Positions 51,915-63,899 of a stretch of 64,000 bases of DNA are shown piece after piece. Every line of letters begins with the position of its first letter. The first letter of the stretch is position 1. Position numbers and translations under genes: made by a program. Source of the DNA: Neurospora tetrasperma FGSC 2508 (lineage: Eukaryota; Ascomycota; Sordariomycetes; Sordariales; Sordariaceae); the NCBI RefSeq assembly GCF_000213175.1, contig NW_009799101.1, forward strand, positions 826,077 to 890,076, read 5' to 3'. The notes below the pieces were generated by a model. It was not told where the DNA came from. It was given only the letters and a program-made list of their open reading frames with translations, and ran no database searches.

Positions 51915-54537
51915 TCATTGGGACCCACCCTCCTCCGCCTTGTACGGAAACATCTCCCAGAATCCAATCTCCATCTAGAGCGCCGGATCAAACCACTTCG
52001 TTAGCTCTGCTCTCCTTCTTCTGTATTCCATATTTCGCCCAGCCGTTCGAAGCAACAAGTAGTTGTCACTCACCTTGGTAGCATGTATAAAAACGCGCAC
52101 CAACTCCTCAATCCTCCCGGAGCTCTGCAGCACGGCATGCCGTTCCAACAGTTCGCGGCCCGCTTTGACGGCGGTGACGTAGTCATCCGCCACGTAGTTG
52201 GTAATCCAGGTCCAGTAGAGGTTGTCAGTTTCGTTGGCCTTGGAGTTGGGGGAGGCGTGTAGGTGTTTGGCGATGGCGCCGTAGCCGAGGAGACATGGGG
52301 CCAGAGCCATCTGGAGAGCGAACCAATCTTCGGATTGGCCTATGTCTAGGACGTATCTGTAGGGTTGGGTGGTCAGGTGTTTAGTGGGTTTGTGGCTTGA
52401 GAAGGGACAAAGAAAGCGGCAAAAAGGGTTGGAAGGCCTAGTAGGGTAGCGTATAAGGAGAATTACCTTGTATATGCCGTGCATGCTGTTCAAGACGTGG
52501 ATATTAGCTGATCCCGCTCTTGAGAAAATTGATACATAGGTTCCAGAGAGCAAACGGATAGTTTTACCTTGATGTTCCTCAGTCCTCTCCATTTGCTCTT
52601 TGGAGATGCCAAAACCAGCACAATATTGGACGTGGAGATTCATCTCCCTGAAGCAGTTCGCAACAATAGCGGCCGACTTTGCCATCCCCTTTTGTTAGCC
52701 TGATCCTTATGGAAAGCATTGAAGTCATGATGGTAAACGTACACCAGCAACGTCCTCGATGTTCTTGGCCTTGTACGAAGCCAATGCGTTTGCACGGGCG
52801 TAATGGATCTGTACCAGGCAACGGGTCAGTACCGTGGAGTTTTGTAGGTGTATAATTGGGAAGATAAATGCCAATATGACATAATTCGGTACTGCCACAC
52901 AAGCCAGAACATACGAGATAGACATAATCCTGCATCAGATATCCCTTGAATGACTCTCTCGGTAGAGTCCCATCACCCATGGCCATGACAAACGGGTGAT
53001 GGATGTAGCGGTCCCACACTGGGGCCACGTCGGGTCGTTCAAGAAGATAATCGAGGAAGTGACCGCTGATGAAGCATTAGCAGCAAGATGCGGGTGAATC
53101 ACTTAGAGAAGGGAAAGCTCACGAAGAGAATGGAAGTGCCTTGACGGAGTGAAAATGATTGAGGGGCCCGTTCCCCTGGCCTAACCCAGGCGCCGTCCTG
53201 ATTGCGGCATCGACATATCTAATTCCGGCCTTGACAGCCGGAACCATGTCCATCCCCTTGGCGAGGTTCGAGGCAATAGCGGCTGATAATAATGATTAGT
53301 CATTCAGTTCATCGCCACAAAGTCCACGAACTCGCGGGTTCTTTGATAGGGGCGGGCGTAAAAGAGACTCAAACTCACAAGCTAAGGAGCAACCAGTACC
53401 ATGGGTATTCCTAGACCTCTGGTACGGCATCTCGATCCTGACCATCTGCAACTTCTCCTCGCCCTCTGTGTCTCTCTTCGTCTCCCCTGAAGCAGGTCCC
53501 ACGAGGACATTGACGACGATTTCCATCTCATCTTCCGTTTTTGCCTCAGTGCCATCCCTGCGGAAGGGAGTATGACCGCCCTTGACGAGCACCCACTTTG
53601 ACCCAAGCTTCTGCACCTTGATGGCAATATCCTCAAGATCGGCAACAGACTGAACCGGGCGCTGGTCGTGGCCGGTTTCGAGTAGGAGTTTGTTCGCTTC
53701 CGGGACGTTAGGCGTCAGGATGGTGGCTATGGGGAGGAGTTTCTCGCAGAGAGCACGGGAGGCCGAATTAGGGAGGAGTTCAGCGCCTGTTGTCGCGATC
53801 ATTACCTACGAGAATGTATAAGTATATGTTTAGAAGTGCTGTGGTAAGTGGTAGGCGATGGGATGTCACAAGATAACTCTTAGCATGGTGGTGGGTGGGG
53901 AACTCAGTAGAGGATGGTGCACTGTGGCACTGGGGAGACAGAAAGGGGTAAGGCATTGTAAACAAACAAACAAACAAACAAACAAAGAAGCTAAGATCAG
54001 AAACCTACCGGGTCAATAACCAGTGTTTTGAGCTTGTGATCCTGAAGAGCCTGAGCAACAGCCTCGATAGTGCCGGCCGAAGCAAGCATGCCTAGTTCCA
54101 GTAAAGTCATTAGTGCTCATTCACGACTTTTCTTAAAAGGAGACGAGCTCACCAGTCTTGACAACGTCAACACCGACATCACCCACCACAGCATCGATCT
54201 GCTTCCTTAGGAAGTCCACCGGAACCTCGTGAATGCCGTACACTCCCTTGGTATTCTGGGCCGTCAATGCGGTGGTAGCTGTCATAGCATAGCATCCATG
54301 AGCGGCAATGACTTTTTGGTCTGCTTCGAGACCTCTGTTTTACGTCAGATCGCTGTTCCAAGTCCGAGGAAATAAGGGCAACGAAAATATGGATATCGGA
54401 GAAAACATGGGCGTAGATCTGATGATACTGGAAATCAAGAAAATAAAAAAAGGTACTAACGCTCCGCCCGAACTGTCCGACCCTGCTATTACCAATACTC
54501 TGGGTAGTGTCCTACCACTGTCGTTGGAGGCACTCAT
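51915..54537 (-). CDS. thi20: Bifunctional HMP(-P) kinase / TenA thiaminase-II, THI20 type
   Basis: A thiamine-synthesis and salvage enzyme. The N-terminal ThiD domain phosphorylates hydroxymethylpyrimidine (and HMP-P); the C-terminal TenA domain is a thiaminase II/aminopyrimidine hydrolase. Eleven exons: 54461-54537, 54153-54334, 54009-54091, 53379-53805, 53123-53282, 52915-53065, 52743-52808, 52568-52676, 52467-52485, 52074-52356 and 51915-51974. The total of 1617 nt gives 538 residues with the frame kept at every junction. ThiD motifs are VLVIAGSDSSGGAGLEAD, TALTAQNTKGVYGIH, TLVIDPVMIATTG, WVLVKGGH and HGTGCSLASAIASNLAKG. TenA motifs are HHPFVMAMGDGTL, GYLMQDYVYL, HQACTAYTRYVLDIG, FALQMALAPCLLGYG and the terminal EIGFWEMF. 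The 19-nt exon encodes ACTAYT with split codons at both ends. Intron 3 carries a (CAAA)n run (53960-53986). I saw no TPP-riboswitch motif in its leader or introns. Confidence 0.94.
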
Positions 54538-55504
54538 GTTGAGGAAGCCGATTGATCCCTGATGGGCTTAAGATACCTAGGTAATAGGGAGGATAGAGAT
54601 ATGTATCAAACCAAGAACGGAACAGGGTGAGGCAATAAAGAGTGAAGAGGGCAGGTTGAAAGTGGTTACCTAGGTAGTTACTAGGGAAGCGGAATAGATG
54701 ACGAGTGGGCGTTATGGGAGGCGTGCCTGCCAGTAAGGTTCTCTCGTCAAGGGCAGGTATCATGCCATCGATAACCGAACGCAACTGCTAGAGCACGAAA
54801 GTCTCTCAAAAGTGAAGCTCTGTCATTCCAAGCTTCCAAGGAGTGGGGTGTTACAGTGGGGTTCCTTGTTACACTAACATTTCCTTCTGAAACTCGTCAG
54901 TCCGTCATGACTCCTCCATCCATCACCCGCCTCAACATTGTGAACGGTATGATGATAAACTGAATCGTGCTCGCGAATATCCAACTTTGTTTTCTTTGAA
55001 AATCATCATTCTTATACACCTTGCTTGACCCGACTCCAAAAACCTTCACGTCTCAAATTCAAGAATGGGAACAAAAAAAAAGAGGTATAAAACATGGTAA
55101 GGGGGTAATATCGATATGGGATGTCAGCAGGAGGATATTTGAGAAAGAGACAAGCAAATATTTTCAAGGCTACAACATATTAGGATTTTTTGTTCCTTGG
55201 TGCCCGACACCTTCACCTTATATATCCAAATATGCCATGCAAAAATAGAAACAAAATAGTCTGATATGCAAAAGGGGTATTGCGATACAAAGCATAGAGG
55301 GCACAGCCTCTCATGCCAAAAGTACAGGTCTGTCGACAGGGCCCATACTCGATACTCGAATGAGGACTTGAACTCGAAAGTAAATCCCGAAGAACAGAAC
55401 AAGAAAAGAAGAGGACAACATCGTTAAGTTCATGCATCAATCCGTCGTTATCGGTCTAAGGGTATAATTGGTGAGCGTAGCAAAACCGATATGGCGAATT
55501 GGTT
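54538..55504. other. Intergenic, thi20 upstream / noxR downstream
   Basis: About 970 bp between two minus-strand genes. It holds the thi20 promoter and the noxR 3' UTR. The part from about 55020 to 55260 is A/T-richer, as expected near a 3' end. No gene is seen. Confidence 0.45.
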
Positions 55505-57370
55505 CTATATCTCCTGGACCCAGACCTATTGATGTTGTTAGTATGAACAATGCAGCAGGACAATTACCAAGCGGCAAAACTTACCTCCATCTTCCCGGTC
55601 TCCAATCTTTGTTTCCTTGCATTTTGCTTGACTGTCTGAATGAGCATGTCAAGATCGTCTTGGTCGCCCACCGTGATCATATCACCATCTGGCGAGTCGT
55701 CATCCTTGATTTTGATCTTGATGCGGCGGCGAATCCCAAACTTGCTCCTGATCTTCTCCTCAAAGTCGGGGAACTCGATGGCAGTTCCGACCATGATGTA
55801 GCGAACATCGCCAGCATGCACCTTAACACGGATGCTGCGAAGTTCAGGCCGCCTAGAAGAACCGCGTCCTCCGGAGCTTCGAACCGTGCTGAGACTGGGC
55901 CTACGACCAGATACCATCTCAAATTCAGCCTCATCGAAGGAAACGTCGTAGTCGCTCTCATCGTCTTCTTCCTGGATGTATCGCGGGGCGCTTCGGTTGC
56001 TCCTCTGTCCGCGGCTGTTTCGGTTGGGGCCGGGGCCGCCGTACATATCGTATAATTCGCTCGGGTAACTGTCCTCCTCCTCCTGTTGAGACCGTCTCAT
56101 TCTTGGCGGCGGGGGCTGTTCGCGTTGGGAGAAACCTCGGGATGGGGTGGCCGATGCTGCGCGAGAAGGCCGCCTAGAGGGCTCTTCTGGCGACGTCTTT
56201 TCGTAGCGATCACTCGGTCGGACTTTATCGAGGTTAAGCCTAGCCGGCATGGGTTTGGGTCCGTTTCGGACAGAAGCACCGCGGCTCATCTGCGACTTTT
56301 CATTCTCGGGGGGCGGTGTCGGCGGGAACATGCTGCGGTTGGTCGGGGGCTCCGACTGTTGCCTTTTGCTCTGTAGCCCAGGCTTGACGAGGTTGGTAGC
56401 GGCGAAAGACAGAGACTCGACTGGCCTATCATCCTTCACCTCAAGTTTCCCAGCCTGGTTTCCTAATGTCAGCAACTGCGAAAGAGGAGAAAGGGCAACA
56501 TAGAGAGACTAACATTCTTGATTTCAGCACCAGCAAAACCAGTGAATGCATTGTTCGCATCTGATGTTGCCACTAGGCGGGCTTTGCCAAGATAGTCTTT
56601 GGTCTTTAGGTTTCGCACTTTCGCTTCGTTTGGTCGGTAGACGACGCCCACTGGGATAGAGAAAACGGTGTAGCCCTAAGCACTCGTCAGCAATAGTACA
56701 GTTTGGAGATCCGCGATGCGCTTACCTCTGCGTTCTCCTTGATCGCTTCATCGATCACATTATGGTCCTCAACCACCTTCTCCTTGGCCGCATACGACAA
56801 ATCCTGCATACCAGCTTCGATTTGTTGAAGGTAGATGTAGCAAAGACCACGGTTGAAGAGGACTTCACATGAGTAAAGTTTGAAGAGAAGGCCCAGCTGC
56901 GCATAGTCGATGACTTGGTTGCCTCGAAGATATAGAAGTGTGTCGTTGAAATTGGCCAATGCCTCCTCGAAGTCGCCAAGCAAGAAGTTGGAAACACCCT
57001 GTTGGAAGTATGCGACAGCTAGGTACTGATCGAGCCGGATCGCTCGTTGATAGCACTCGACCTGATTGAATAGTATCAGTAAGCTTAGGTCCGTGTGACC
57101 AAAAAAGAGTATGTTCCGCGACTTACAGCTTGCTCGTGTTGACCCAGTGTCGCATGAATAACGCCCATATTGAAGAGGATCTTGGAGGTGTCGGCAATCT
57201 TTTCGAACTCCTGCAATGCAGCATCGAACTCGCTATTGTCATACTGCGCCAGGGCAGAGACCCAGGTCTCTATTTCCTGCAGCCATCATGGTATGTGAGC
57301 TTTGTGAACCAGATCGGATAAAAGGAGGCGATATGAGACGAAAAGGTGTACTGACCTGTTTTAGCGACAT
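55505..57370 (-). CDS. noxR: NADPH oxidase regulator NoxR (p67phox-like, NOR-1)
   Basis: The cytosolic activator of the fungal NADPH oxidases NoxA/NoxB. It binds Rac through its TPRs and controls ROS-dependent sexual development, polarity and cell fusion. Six exons: 57356-57370, 57127-57276, 56726-57061, 56514-56675, 55585-56454 and 55505-55525, giving 517 residues. Exon 1 encodes only MSLKQ. The TPR array spans about residues 1-170 (for example FNMGVIHATLGQHEQAVE and LLGDFEEALANFNDTLLYLRG). An activation-domain-like segment follows (GYTVFSIPVGVVYRPNE), then a Pro/Arg/Ser-rich linker and a C-terminal PB1-type domain (about 430-517, with VKVHAGDVRYIMV and KIKDDDSPDGDMITVGDQDD). Like other fungal NoxR, it lacks SH3 domains. 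The last exon (21 nt) restores the conserved ending MEVWVQEI, where reading through the intron would give a different tail. Confidence 0.94.
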
Positions 57371-60106
57371 GTTGAGGTGATGATTAAAGGTGCGTATAAT
57401 CGGGTTGATGCCGGGCTCAAAGAGCAGCGGGAGATGCGAACACAGACAAAGGAACACTTGGAAGCCCTTCTGGAAAACAAGTCGCGAGAATCTTGAAATA
57501 ACTTTTGGCCCACGCGGACCCGAAGCAATGGAGAAATGGGAGGTGGTGTATCGGGACAACTCGAGATTAACAGCGAAACATGCAGAGGGGTTGAGCGTGC
57601 GTGGCCAGGCCTGTTGTCTTGTATAAGTGGGCGGCAGATTGGACAGTCCACTGTCCGCGACCTGGGGCACCAGTAGCGAGTGGGAGCAGGGTGGCAGCAG
57701 GGGTACTTGCTCTTGGCTGGTCGAGTCAGCGGCAGAATGGCACCGCTTCGACCGCTTCCCACGCTTGTAATTTTTTAATTTTTTTTTTTTTTGGCACCGC
57801 CAGCAGCACTCTTCACGGGTCTGGCTGTGCTTGGTTTGCAGGTGCTGAGCCTGGCTGGTCTTGTTGGGCCGGTCGGCCTGGGCAGAAACAGCGAGATCTC
57901 CGTGCCTTGTTCGTGGGCCCAAAAGCTCCTCCTGCAACTTCTCAGTGGAGTCGGGTCCGATGCTCCGTCCGTGGGAACTGGGTCGTAGAGGTACTAGGAG
58001 GCTGTGGGACTGGACGATGGCCGTTATTAAAATGCTAACCACCGACCTGATGTTGTTGATTTAGCGGCAGCTTGGCATGTGACGGCCTGTGATCTGACTT
58101 TCGAGGTTTTCGCACAATGGTATTGTCCGTCTCTGGTCTTTGTTATTGGACCCCACGACGCAGGTCCAGGTGATGATGTTCAGGTACCAGCGGGTACAGG
58201 CTGGCGGGAGCAATATCGAATTGCAGGATGCAGATGATGACAGCAGGAAAGGTAACCTGTACTCTGTAGCCTCTGGTCCCTGACAGAAACTGAACAGTTG
58301 GTATAGGTTGTCTACCTCTAGGCAGTGGTATGTATAACTGAGGTGGGTGAGCTGGGGTATCAATTGATGGTCCAGCAATGCCACCAGCCAACAGGCGCCC
58401 AGTCCAGCTGCTCGGAAATTGTCCTTGAGATCGCGGGGAAGGATTGGGATCAGCCCGAAGAGTGAACGTCTCTGATCAACTCGGAGGCAGGCGGCTATCA
58501 GTTGCCAATTAGGAATAGTGTAAGTGTAGGAGGAATGGATGCACGTTGCTGGCTGTGTGGTTTGGGATGCTAGAAAGGACTGGCGTTTGGGGGTCGATCG
58601 TGACCGGAACAATGGAAATGAGAGGATATCGTCAAGTGACGAAGAAAAGAGGCCGTGTAGCCAACGAAAATAGGTATCTTGGGAATCGGCAGAGGGAATA
58701 ATTGGTCTTTGTGTGGAGGAGTCGAGAACGAGGGTGATGAGATCGGAGCGTTGAGTTAGTAGCAGGTACAAATCAAGGCTGCTAAAGTGCAGGCGGCAGT
58801 AAGGTACAGTGGACATGGTGGACAGCTGTGGGGGGTGTGTCTGGGGTTGTGAGTTCACATAGGCGATCATGGGTGAGTGAACCGTGCTTGCCGGGTTGCT
58901 AAAACACTGATGACGCTAGGGCAAGAGCCTCCGAGCCTTTTGAGGGTCCATGCCCACAGGGGCAACCCGGCTAGTCAGGACAAGTGGAATCTAAAGCCAA
59001 CTTGCACCTCAACTGCACGAAATTCAACGTTGCAACTGAATCTCCGGCCTGGGACTCTTTCATCACGACGATGATGTGGGAACCGAGATCAAAACGGAGC
59101 GTGAACGAGGAGACAAAGTTTAGAAACACGGATGGGACCCAAGAGGTCAATATCGGTTGCAAAGGGATTCAGCATGGATGGCCCGTTGATGGTGACACTT
59201 CCAGGGGGGCATCCGAGTTTGAACCTCCTCCCCATCTTCACTCGGCCTCTTGTCTACCGAAACGAGGGCTCTCCTGGCTTCCCTGATGTTGCCGAGTACA
59301 TATTGGCAGTACTGGCAATATTGTGACGGTGGTGTCAAGGAACAAATTATCTTTTTCAGATGGCTCTACCATCGCATGTTTTCCAAGACTTGGTCAGCCC
59401 ACCACCGTGATAAGCTTCTGGTTCCCGTCACATGTATAGCCTATGAAAGGCGTGGGAAACCAATGGTCTTGTACATGGCCAGGACAAAGACCGAATTTAT
59501 AGGACCACTGCTCAAAATGCAGAGGACTGGACGTCAGGAAGGGAACAGGTGATGTGATGAGATTGCCTGCTGCGGCATCCAACGGTAGGAGTCCCAAAGT
59601 AACAAAGCAAAAATAGTGCACACGTGTAGAGCATGCAGGGTAACATTCCCAGTACATAGGTGTATTTCGTGGGTTCTGATGAGCGAGGGGTTTTTCCAGC
59701 AGTTTCCCAAACCGTAGACTTTCCATGTCTTGCTCTGATTGTGTTCAGTTCCCACTCTGGGAGGTGAGCCAGCTTCATGGTCCATGTCTCTCTCTCATTT
59801 CCGCCTTTCGAGCAGTTGCGTACATACGGCATACCAAAGAGTGAGACTGACGAGTTGACAGCTCGAAGGGGGGAAGGGGTTCGTTCGTTTCGGTGCAATG
59901 TGGTCGGGGGACGGACGTGCACCAGGCACTGTCACAGAACTGCTGGACCCTTGCGAATCACGACCCACCTCGCTCATGCAAGATGGAATCCACACAACCA
60001 TTCCACTCTCTGGTTGGTTCTTAGGATCTGGTGTCCTGGCGCGTATTTCCAACTTTGTCCCTTCCCGTTCAGACGGAATTCCAGACTTAGGGCCTGATCG
60101 GCTCGC
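57371..60106. other. Intergenic, noxR upstream to element 2
   Basis: About 2.7 kb of ordinary composition. It includes a T-rich run at about 57774-57792. One 269-codon minus-strand frame (58061-58870) is listed separately. Other frames overlap on both strands and have no recognisable family. Confidence 0.45.
58061..58870 (-). CDS. Uncharacterised open frame upstream of noxR
   Basis: An uninterrupted 269-codon frame from ATG 58870, on the noxR strand and about 0.7 kb upstream of its start. It is Ser/Leu/Thr-rich (for example RLHFSSLDLYLLLTQRSD and TRWYLNIITWTCVVGS). It has no recognised domain, signal peptide or Cys pattern. A second, overlapping frame exists at 58143-58391. It could be an orphan gene or simply part of a long noxR leader that happens to lack stops. 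Confidence 0.2.
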   Translation of the reverse strand: MIAYVNSQPQTHPPQLSTMSTVPYCRLHFSSLDLYLLLTQRSDLITLVLDSSTQRPIIPSADSQDTYFRWLHGLFSSSLDDILSFPLFRSRSTPKRQSFLASQTTQPATCIHSSYTYTIPNWQLIAACLRVDQRRSLFGLIPILPRDLKDNFRAAGLGACWLVALLDHQLIPQLTHLSYTYHCLEVDNLYQLFSFCQGPEATEYRLPFLLSSSASCNSILLPPACTRWYLNIITWTCVVGSNNKDQRRTIPLCENLESQITGRHMPSCR

Positions 60107-60137
60107 GTAACCGTAACCTTATAAACGTAACCTTATA
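60107..60137 (+). repeat. Left end repeat of element 2
   Basis: Two direct copies of GTAACCTTATA (60113-60123 and 60127-60137); the first is preceded by an extra GTAACC unit. The first, extended copy pairs with 63846-63862 in reverse complement. Confidence 0.65.
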
Positions 60138-63100
60138 GGCAGATGAGTGACTTCTGTGTGGAGTACCAGTTGTAGGGGGTTGGGCTTCGTACTGAAAATT
60201 TAGTGTGTAGAACCAACCAAAACCGTCTAACCCCAACAGAGTATAACCAACTAGAGTACTACAAAGGTTGCTAGGATATTTTAAACTACCGCTATAGATC
60301 TACACCGCCATACTAGAAGAGTTATAATCTTTTCTAGTATTAAGGCTCTAAAAGCTCAAAAGTATTATATATTATTGATATCGATAATAAGTAGCTAGTA
60401 TACTAATTAAGAGTCTATTAGGGAGGATTTTAACTAGTATAACTCCTAATACGAGCCCTCCCAGTACTCCTAGTAATACTATTACTAATAGTATAATAAA
60501 TTCTAATAATTATAGTATAGAAACCCTCAATATGGGGATTACTAGTATATAGATTCTTTATTATCTTAACTTAGAATATAGTTGCTGCCTTTTATCGTTA
60601 ATTTCCTAGTTTCTATAGGAGTTACTATATTAAATATAGCTACACCGTCTACTCTAGTATTTATCGACCGCTTACTTTATTATCGACATACTATATAGAA
60701 TATTATCAATAATTATATAGAATATAATTTTCCTAGTATATTAGTCTTCTCTAATACAGTCGAACTTTCGCTTAGAGACGCGTCCCAACTACCTAATAAA
60801 TGGGCGAGATCTATTAGGAGTAACGATAATAATAATAACGACGTAGTAGAAATAGTAAGTGCAATATAAAAGCAGTCCGAATTATCTAACAATAAAGAAG
60901 TAGTTAATTAAGTACCCAATTAAAAAAAGTAATCCCCTACCTCAACTACAAGCTAAGAACTATACTATTAATCTCTCGAAGTATACTATTAATTTATCCT
61001 CTCTATTAAAAATTCTTAATTAGGTAGATTCTTAATAATAATAAAAGAAAGTAAAAGTTTTAAGCACGACTAATATAAATATTAAATAAGAGTATTAACC
61101 GATTAGGTTAGTAAGAATAAGGATAAAGACTGGGTTTTTATATAAGAAATATACTAAAGTATATTTACTCGTTTTAAAATATATATTAAATATATAAAAT
61201 AAATAGTCGAAGGACGTACTAGTACCTCTTTTACCTACGAAACTAGTAAAGTCTAATATTCTAATATATATTAGGAACCCTTTATTAAAGAATTTAATAG
61301 TAAGGGCGCTTAGATAAAAACGGGTATATATATCCTTAGTAATACCGACGGCTACTCTCTTTTAATAAGTATATTCGTAGACGAATAGGTAATTAGATTA
61401 TTTATTCGGTTAATACGTACTACTATTGATAATAGGGGTAAAGATTTATAATCGGCTGCCGTTAGAAGGAAGTATAATACAATAACCGCCGTAGAAAGGA
61501 AGGTCGTTCGTACCGAAAAAGCGCGGGAGAAGCGGGCGGTAAGGCGTGCTAAATAATAGAAGGCCGGTGACCCCGATTTCTAAAGTAATAAAGATAGTAA
61601 TAATAAACTGGAAGGGTAGGGAAGTAATAGGTTTAAGGTTCTAATATACTTTAAGGGGGCGTAGCCTACTAAGAAAGTATCCGTTGGGTAAGGTAGTACT
61701 TTAATAATAAAGTCTATTAACGAAGTAGTTAAATTAATTAATAATATGTAATTAATTAATATAGTCAATATTGAAATAGTAGTATTAAACTTCCAAATTA
61801 ATTTCGCAAAGGAATTATCACTAGAGATAATTATTAATATATTTTAAAAATTAATAAAGGAAGAGGCTATTTTATAGAATATAATAAATAATAAATTTAA
61901 ACCTATTAAATTAAAGCAGTTAGTAAGGGCAATTAAATTTAAAAGAAAGGCGCGCGGTAGTAATAATAAATAGAGTAGAATAGAGTAGAATAAAATAAAG
62001 TAGAATATAGGGGGTTAATTATTTAAGTTTAAAAATTATAAAAAATCCTAAAATTTCTATTAAGTTCAAAAAGTAGGATTTTAATATATTAATATACAAT
62101 TAGGGTCTATAGGAGCTACTTTCCTAAATTATTTATAAATACTTACTATATCCTCTAGTCAGTATACCCTCAATATAATGTATTATATTAGTTAGAAACT
62201 TTTAATGCCTATTAGCTCCCGTCTTAGTATAATAATTCAATTTTATAACCTTTCTATATTCTAACGCTTTACAATATACCTCTTTCTATCCCTATATTTA
62301 CTGTCTAATAATTAAAGTTTCGAAATTTAAAAGTACTAAGAATTAATACTTTATATATATTTAATTTATTAATAAATTAATTTAAATTTACTCTCTTTTA
62401 TACTCTTTTACCCCCTCCTTATTCTCGTTTAGAGATACTATTACTATAGCTTCTACGACCTATTTACAATTTAAATTCGTATAGTGATAAGATTATTTAA
62501 AAAGAATTTATTAGTACGTCTTTTTATTAGTATTAGTAACTGAATAAATAATTTCTCCTTCTCTTTTAGTAATTAATAGTACTAATAATAAATAAAGTTA
62601 TATAACCCCATAATAATATATATAAAGTCGATTTATATATCAATTGGGTACTCTAGCGCCGACTTGCGTATTAATTTCGCTATCCTTTTTAATTATCTAA
62701 ATACCTATTCGACTAGTACCCAATTTATATTATACTTCAAATTATATAACTCCTTCTTTATTTTAAACTGCCTATTACCCGGGGCATCCCTCCAATCTTG
62801 AAAATAATATTATATCGTAGGGAATAGAATTAAAATACCTCTCTATTAATTAAAGCCCGCGTTAGTTAAGTAAAAATACTTAGGAAGTATTTTAAATTTA
62901 TAGAATAAAGCAATACAAAATAACCTCGCATTTTATATCAACCCCTCTACGCTGGCCAATATGTATGTAAAAGAGCCGTTAAATCTTATTATAATAAATA
63001 TATTTTATAAAATAAATCCCTTTCTATTATACTAGCGGTTCTAATCCTTCGCTAGTACTTTAGTATAAATATAAGTACCGTTAATAGCACTAATTATACT

Positions 63101-63845
63101 ACTAAACCGCTAATTACCCGCAACGAATTCAATCTTTAGTGCTATGAAATTATTATCTAATTAAATAATAAACTCGGTATAAAGTTTAATAAAGATTAGT
63201 ATTACTTATATAATAATATTCGATACAGTTAATCAGGCTATTAAGAAGAAGTAGGCTATTTACTATTAAATTTCATTAAATATAATAATCTAAATAAAGA
63301 CTATTAACTTAAATTCAACAATTTAATATGTAGTATCCCTTATATTACCACTCTCCTATATCTATTTTAATAAAGCTATAAATTCGATTTTTATTATATA
63401 AAAAAGTTTATAGAACCGCTTTTTATACTTATTAAGTAAGTATTAAGCCTTAATTATACTTAATTTTAGGCCGCCTTCGTTAATAATTTTAAGGTTATTA
63501 CCTTACTTCCCTCCTATTAAGGTAAATATAGTAACGATAATAGTAATAGTAGGAAAAAGTACAATTTTTTTTTATAGGCTTCCGCTACCTCCTCCTCCTC
63601 CTCTACTATAATATACTTATTATCTTCTACTATAATTACTAATATATATTATTAAAGTAAATTATACTACTTTGCTCCTTATATAAATTACTATTATTAA
63701 ATAGTAATACAACTACCGATAGTAATAATATATACGAACGGTCGTATAGTTACGTAGCTCAGAGGACAGCCTTGCGGTCAACTCTAATACTAACGCTGTA
63801 AATTACTAATAATTTATCCACTTTCTAGTGATTATACCTACTTTC

Positions 63846-63899
63846 TATAAGGTTACGGTTACACAAAGTACCTTCAAAGGTACTTTGCGTAACCTTATA
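63846..63899. repeat. Right end repeat and palindrome of element 2
   Basis: The 54-bp segment is an imperfect palindrome: TATAAGGTTACGG... on the left arm, an inner CAAAGTACCTT/AAAGGTACTTTG core, and GTAACCTTATA on the right arm. The left arm is the inverted end of element 2. The right arm has the orientation of the left end, as if another copy starts here and continues past the window. Confidence 0.55.

Noticed and set aside
51975-52685. Single 236-residue frame for the thi20 3' end
   Set aside because: It reads through three introns. Splicing restores HQACTAYTRYVL and the EIGFWEMF ending, so this frame is not the product.
53960-53986. (CAAA)n run as a functional element
   Set aside because: It is a simple microsatellite inside thi20 intron 3, of a kind common in these genomes.
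53800-54800. TPP riboswitch in the thi20 leader or first introns
   Set aside because: I looked for the CTGAGA and CCTGATCTGG-type blocks on the coding strand and found neither in proper order.
57239-58042. 267-codon minus-strand frame overlapping noxR exons 1-2
   Set aside because: It uses a different frame from the clear noxR exons and has random composition. It is a shadow of the leader and first intron.
63745-63800. tRNA-like A-box (TAGCTCAGAGG) in a GC-richer patch of element 2
   Set aside because: No B-box or cloverleaf pairing could be found downstream. At most it is a tRNA-derived scrap.
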